Shown: piece by piece, positions 61,706-64,000 of the stretch
How the letters are laid out: every line of letters begins with the position of its first letter
Position numbering within the stretch: the first letter of the stretch is position 1
Assembly: GCA_027186245.1 (NCBI GenBank)
Contig: CP114488.1
Coordinates: forward strand, 6,491,501-6,555,500
Origin: Coriaria nepalensis
Lineage: Eukaryota > Streptophyta > Magnoliopsida > Cucurbitales > Coriariaceae
Length of the DNA: 64,000 bases
Reading direction: 5' to 3'
Notes under the pieces: model-generated
Told to the model about the DNA's origin: nothing
The model's database searches: none
What the model saw: only the letters and a program-made list of their open reading frames with translations
Program-made: the position numbers and the translations under genes

Positions 61706-63115
61706 ATTAATTCCAATTATATTCAAAAGTTTAATGTCCAATTATTGATATGAACTTTTAAGACACTCGTATAATTAAATTCAAGTTTCTTTGTAATTTA
61801 TTAATTTCTAATTAAATTAATGTTACACTTAATTATGCTAACATAACTAAATGACATTAAATTTAATAAATTACTAATTATCATTTTGCCCTTATAATCA
61901 TACTATAAGTCAATTACCATTTTACTTTTAAAATAGAAACTGTCCATTTTATTTTTCCTTTTCTATGATGAATCTTAAGTAAGTTACTATCGAATCTTAT
62001 GTGTGTGACCAATTAAGTTATATATCACGCTAATAGAAGGATTTCATAATACTTTATGAATTTATTTTCTCTATAATTAAATTAATTTAATTCAAAATAT
62101 ATTTTAAATTAAATAATTAACTAAATCATCTCATAATTAACTAAGTTAAACATTCAACTTAAGATTGACATCTTGCAAAGTGTCAAGACTATTCGGGAAA
62201 TGAGAAGTATCATCTTCCTAAAGAACCTTTTGTGATAATAGTATATTTACAATAATGATATTTCCATCTTGCAAATATCTTGATTCGTTTTAGGGTATAG
62301 TGTAACTGTTAAACCCTAATAGAGAAATCATATGAATCATTATATCTTTATTGAACATTCACAATGGATTTACAAAAAACTCATTTTCATACCATACTAC
62401 ATTATAAAAATTCCTTGTTCTAAATACGGAAACGATAGATTCCCTCTTGATTACTCACAACCTTCATGTATAATATTTCATACCCAACGGTTCACCCCGT
62501 GTTCACTTTTGGCTAAGGCTAATTGGAATGATATCAAAGCATGTAACCTGGCATACAAGATATCGTGACGATTTCATATATAAGGATCACATGTAATATA
62601 GTTACGAGATAATTCTCATTAATAGTTAGTATTAATTACCATTGAGAATTATCTAAGTGCAACGTTTGATACTCTTAGTCTTTACTAAGCATTCGCATAA
62701 TCATCAAGATGTTCTTCTAACAACAATAGCATGTGATTGGCCACCTTAAACATTTTATGTGATAAATTATGTGATTATCTATCTAGATCATCAATGTCCA
62801 TTCTTGAGATCCTATGACAATAAATAGTTTGTGTCTTTAGCTTTAACTAACTTAAGTCTCAATTAGCAGTCTCCTAAGCGCATAACTTAAGATACTGAAT
62901 TTTATCATGATATGTATTTATAGAACATAATATATTAATTCAAACAAAATTAATAAATATGATAAACATTAACTAACTTTTATAAATGACAATTAATAAT
63001 AATATTCATTGTGTTGTTTAATATCTACATAAAGATAGTATTACATAAAATTATTTACCTTATCGTGTCAAAAATCGATTGGCTTGACGGACATACATTT
63101 GCAATTCCAAATGTA
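61706..63115 (-). mobile_element. LTR copy B, same family and orientation as copy A
   Basis: Directly behind copy A the same set of blocks begins again: TTATAGAACATAATATATT near 62930, GTATTACATAAAAT near 63050, the GTCAAGACTATTCGGGAAATGAG block near 62185 and TTGTAATTTATTAATTTCTAATTAAATTAA near 61790. The right part reaches the family's start sequence near 63100 (TGACGGACATACATTTGC). Copy B lacks the TATA-side third of the LTR. Copies A and B thus form a head-to-tail pair of incomplete LTRs without internal sequence. Confidence 0.7.
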
Positions 63116-64000
63116 AATTTAAGTCCCAAGAATATATCAAATATGTCATGCAATCAATCATGTATATAATTTGTTATTTAAAACTTTATAACATCATGAT
63201 AGCTTATTTTATATTATATTGAATAATACTATATACTCAATTATGTTAATAACTTATATAATTTAAGATTGATTCATATAAATATTAGACTAGATAAAAT
63301 TATATTCGATTGACTTAATAGACATCATGTTTTCAATAAGATGGGATCTTCAAACGTGTCTACTACCCTTTCAAACGTGAATATGTTATTAAAAAGTTCA
63401 AGAAAGACAATTTTAGTTTACACATTACTCGCACTACATTATTTTTAAGTGGATAATCAACTCTAGAACAGTTTACCTTTGGAAGAATACCACTCTCAAG
63501 GCCAATTTAATTTAGTTCTTGGATTAAATAAAGACTAGGGAGGACCGACCAAATAAATGTATCTAAAGAGGCCACCATACCTATAGGAATGCTATATAGT
63601 TCATTTTACAAAAAAGTAAAAGTGGATAAAAATAGATATTTATAACAATTTAAAGATTAATTTATTATATGTTTATGATAAACTTATAATATAAGAAAAT
63701 TGAATGTGGGCTAATAATACCTTTCACCATCCGCCCTATAATTACTACCTATTTTTGATAAAATATGAACTTTTAGCTCCATTTGGATGAACTTAATAAT
63801 ATTGAAATTTAATATTGTAGACCTAAATTAGCCTTTTAAGTTTAAATTTTTAAAGAGAGTTTTGGAATAAGTTTAGTTGGAGCGGGAGAAAAGAAAGGGG
63901 AACTTTAAAATAAAAAATTAAAAGTTTTTTTTTATTAAAAAATATAATAATAAATACATTAGAAAATTTCCTTCTTTATAAAATTATCCAAACAATAAAG
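63116..64000. other. AT-rich spacer to window end, no gene seen
   Basis: A GATTGACTTAATAGACAT phrase near 63309 echoes the start of the LTR family, so more LTR scraps may be present. Otherwise no ORF or repeat was recognised. Confidence 0.4.

Overview
This is AT-rich nuclear DNA from a flowering plant, most likely a eudicot. The genes have many short exons with plant-type GT/AG borders and AT-rich introns. All recognisable proteins are plant housekeeping families, and the gaps between genes are full of decayed plant transposons. I cannot name the species from the sequence. All gene models below were built by hand, by joining exons in phase and matching them to family motifs from memory.

Genes from left to right: the 3' part of an NDR1/HIN1-like (LEA_2) membrane protein (1-633, +); a possible 84-residue membrane protein (5228-5482, +); spermidine synthase (6159-9321, -, 9 exons, 330 aa); spliceosome factor PRP31 (13815-17743, +, 8 exons, 485 aa); mitochondrial aldehyde dehydrogenase ALDH2B (22862-27851, +, 11 exons, 538 aa); an OTS/ULP1D-type SUMO protease (39330-45513, +, 14 exons, 549 aa); a SAMHD1-like HD-domain phosphohydrolase (48182-52951, -, 19 exons, 463 aa); and an organelle-type RlmN/Cfr-family radical-SAM RNA methyltransferase (54765-57878, -, 9 exons, 460 aa). 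Every exon junction in these six multi-exon genes keeps the reading frame and the catalytic motifs are present, so they look intact. They form no pathway; this is a normal plant gene neighbourhood.

The gaps hold relics of most plant transposon classes: a Ty1/copia RNase H scrap (about 3.3 kb), a Mutator-like N-terminal scrap (10.9-11.6 kb), a hAT element end with a dimerisation domain (11.65-12.5 kb), an antisense LTR-like block (19.2-20.8 kb), a PIF/Harbinger element with both of its genes (28.7-31.0 kb), a nearly 2 kb solo LTR (31.2-33.2 kb), a FAR1-like relic (33.8-34.7 kb), a frameshifted Mutator-like transposase (36.0-38.0 kb), a gypsy-type gag-like relic (58.4-59.7 kb), and two inverted copies of the 31-33 kb LTR family (60.1-63.1 kb).

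The most unusual points are two GC-AG introns with good donor consensus, a 16-nt exon in the HD-domain gene, a 43-bp copy of one exon of that gene about 4 kb away behind the SUMO protease gene, a 24-bp-arm hairpin at 38.4 kb, a tandem duplication of about 490 bp whose edge lies beside the spermidine synthase TATA box, and a five-unit 56-bp minisatellite. I found no convincing new multi-gene system.
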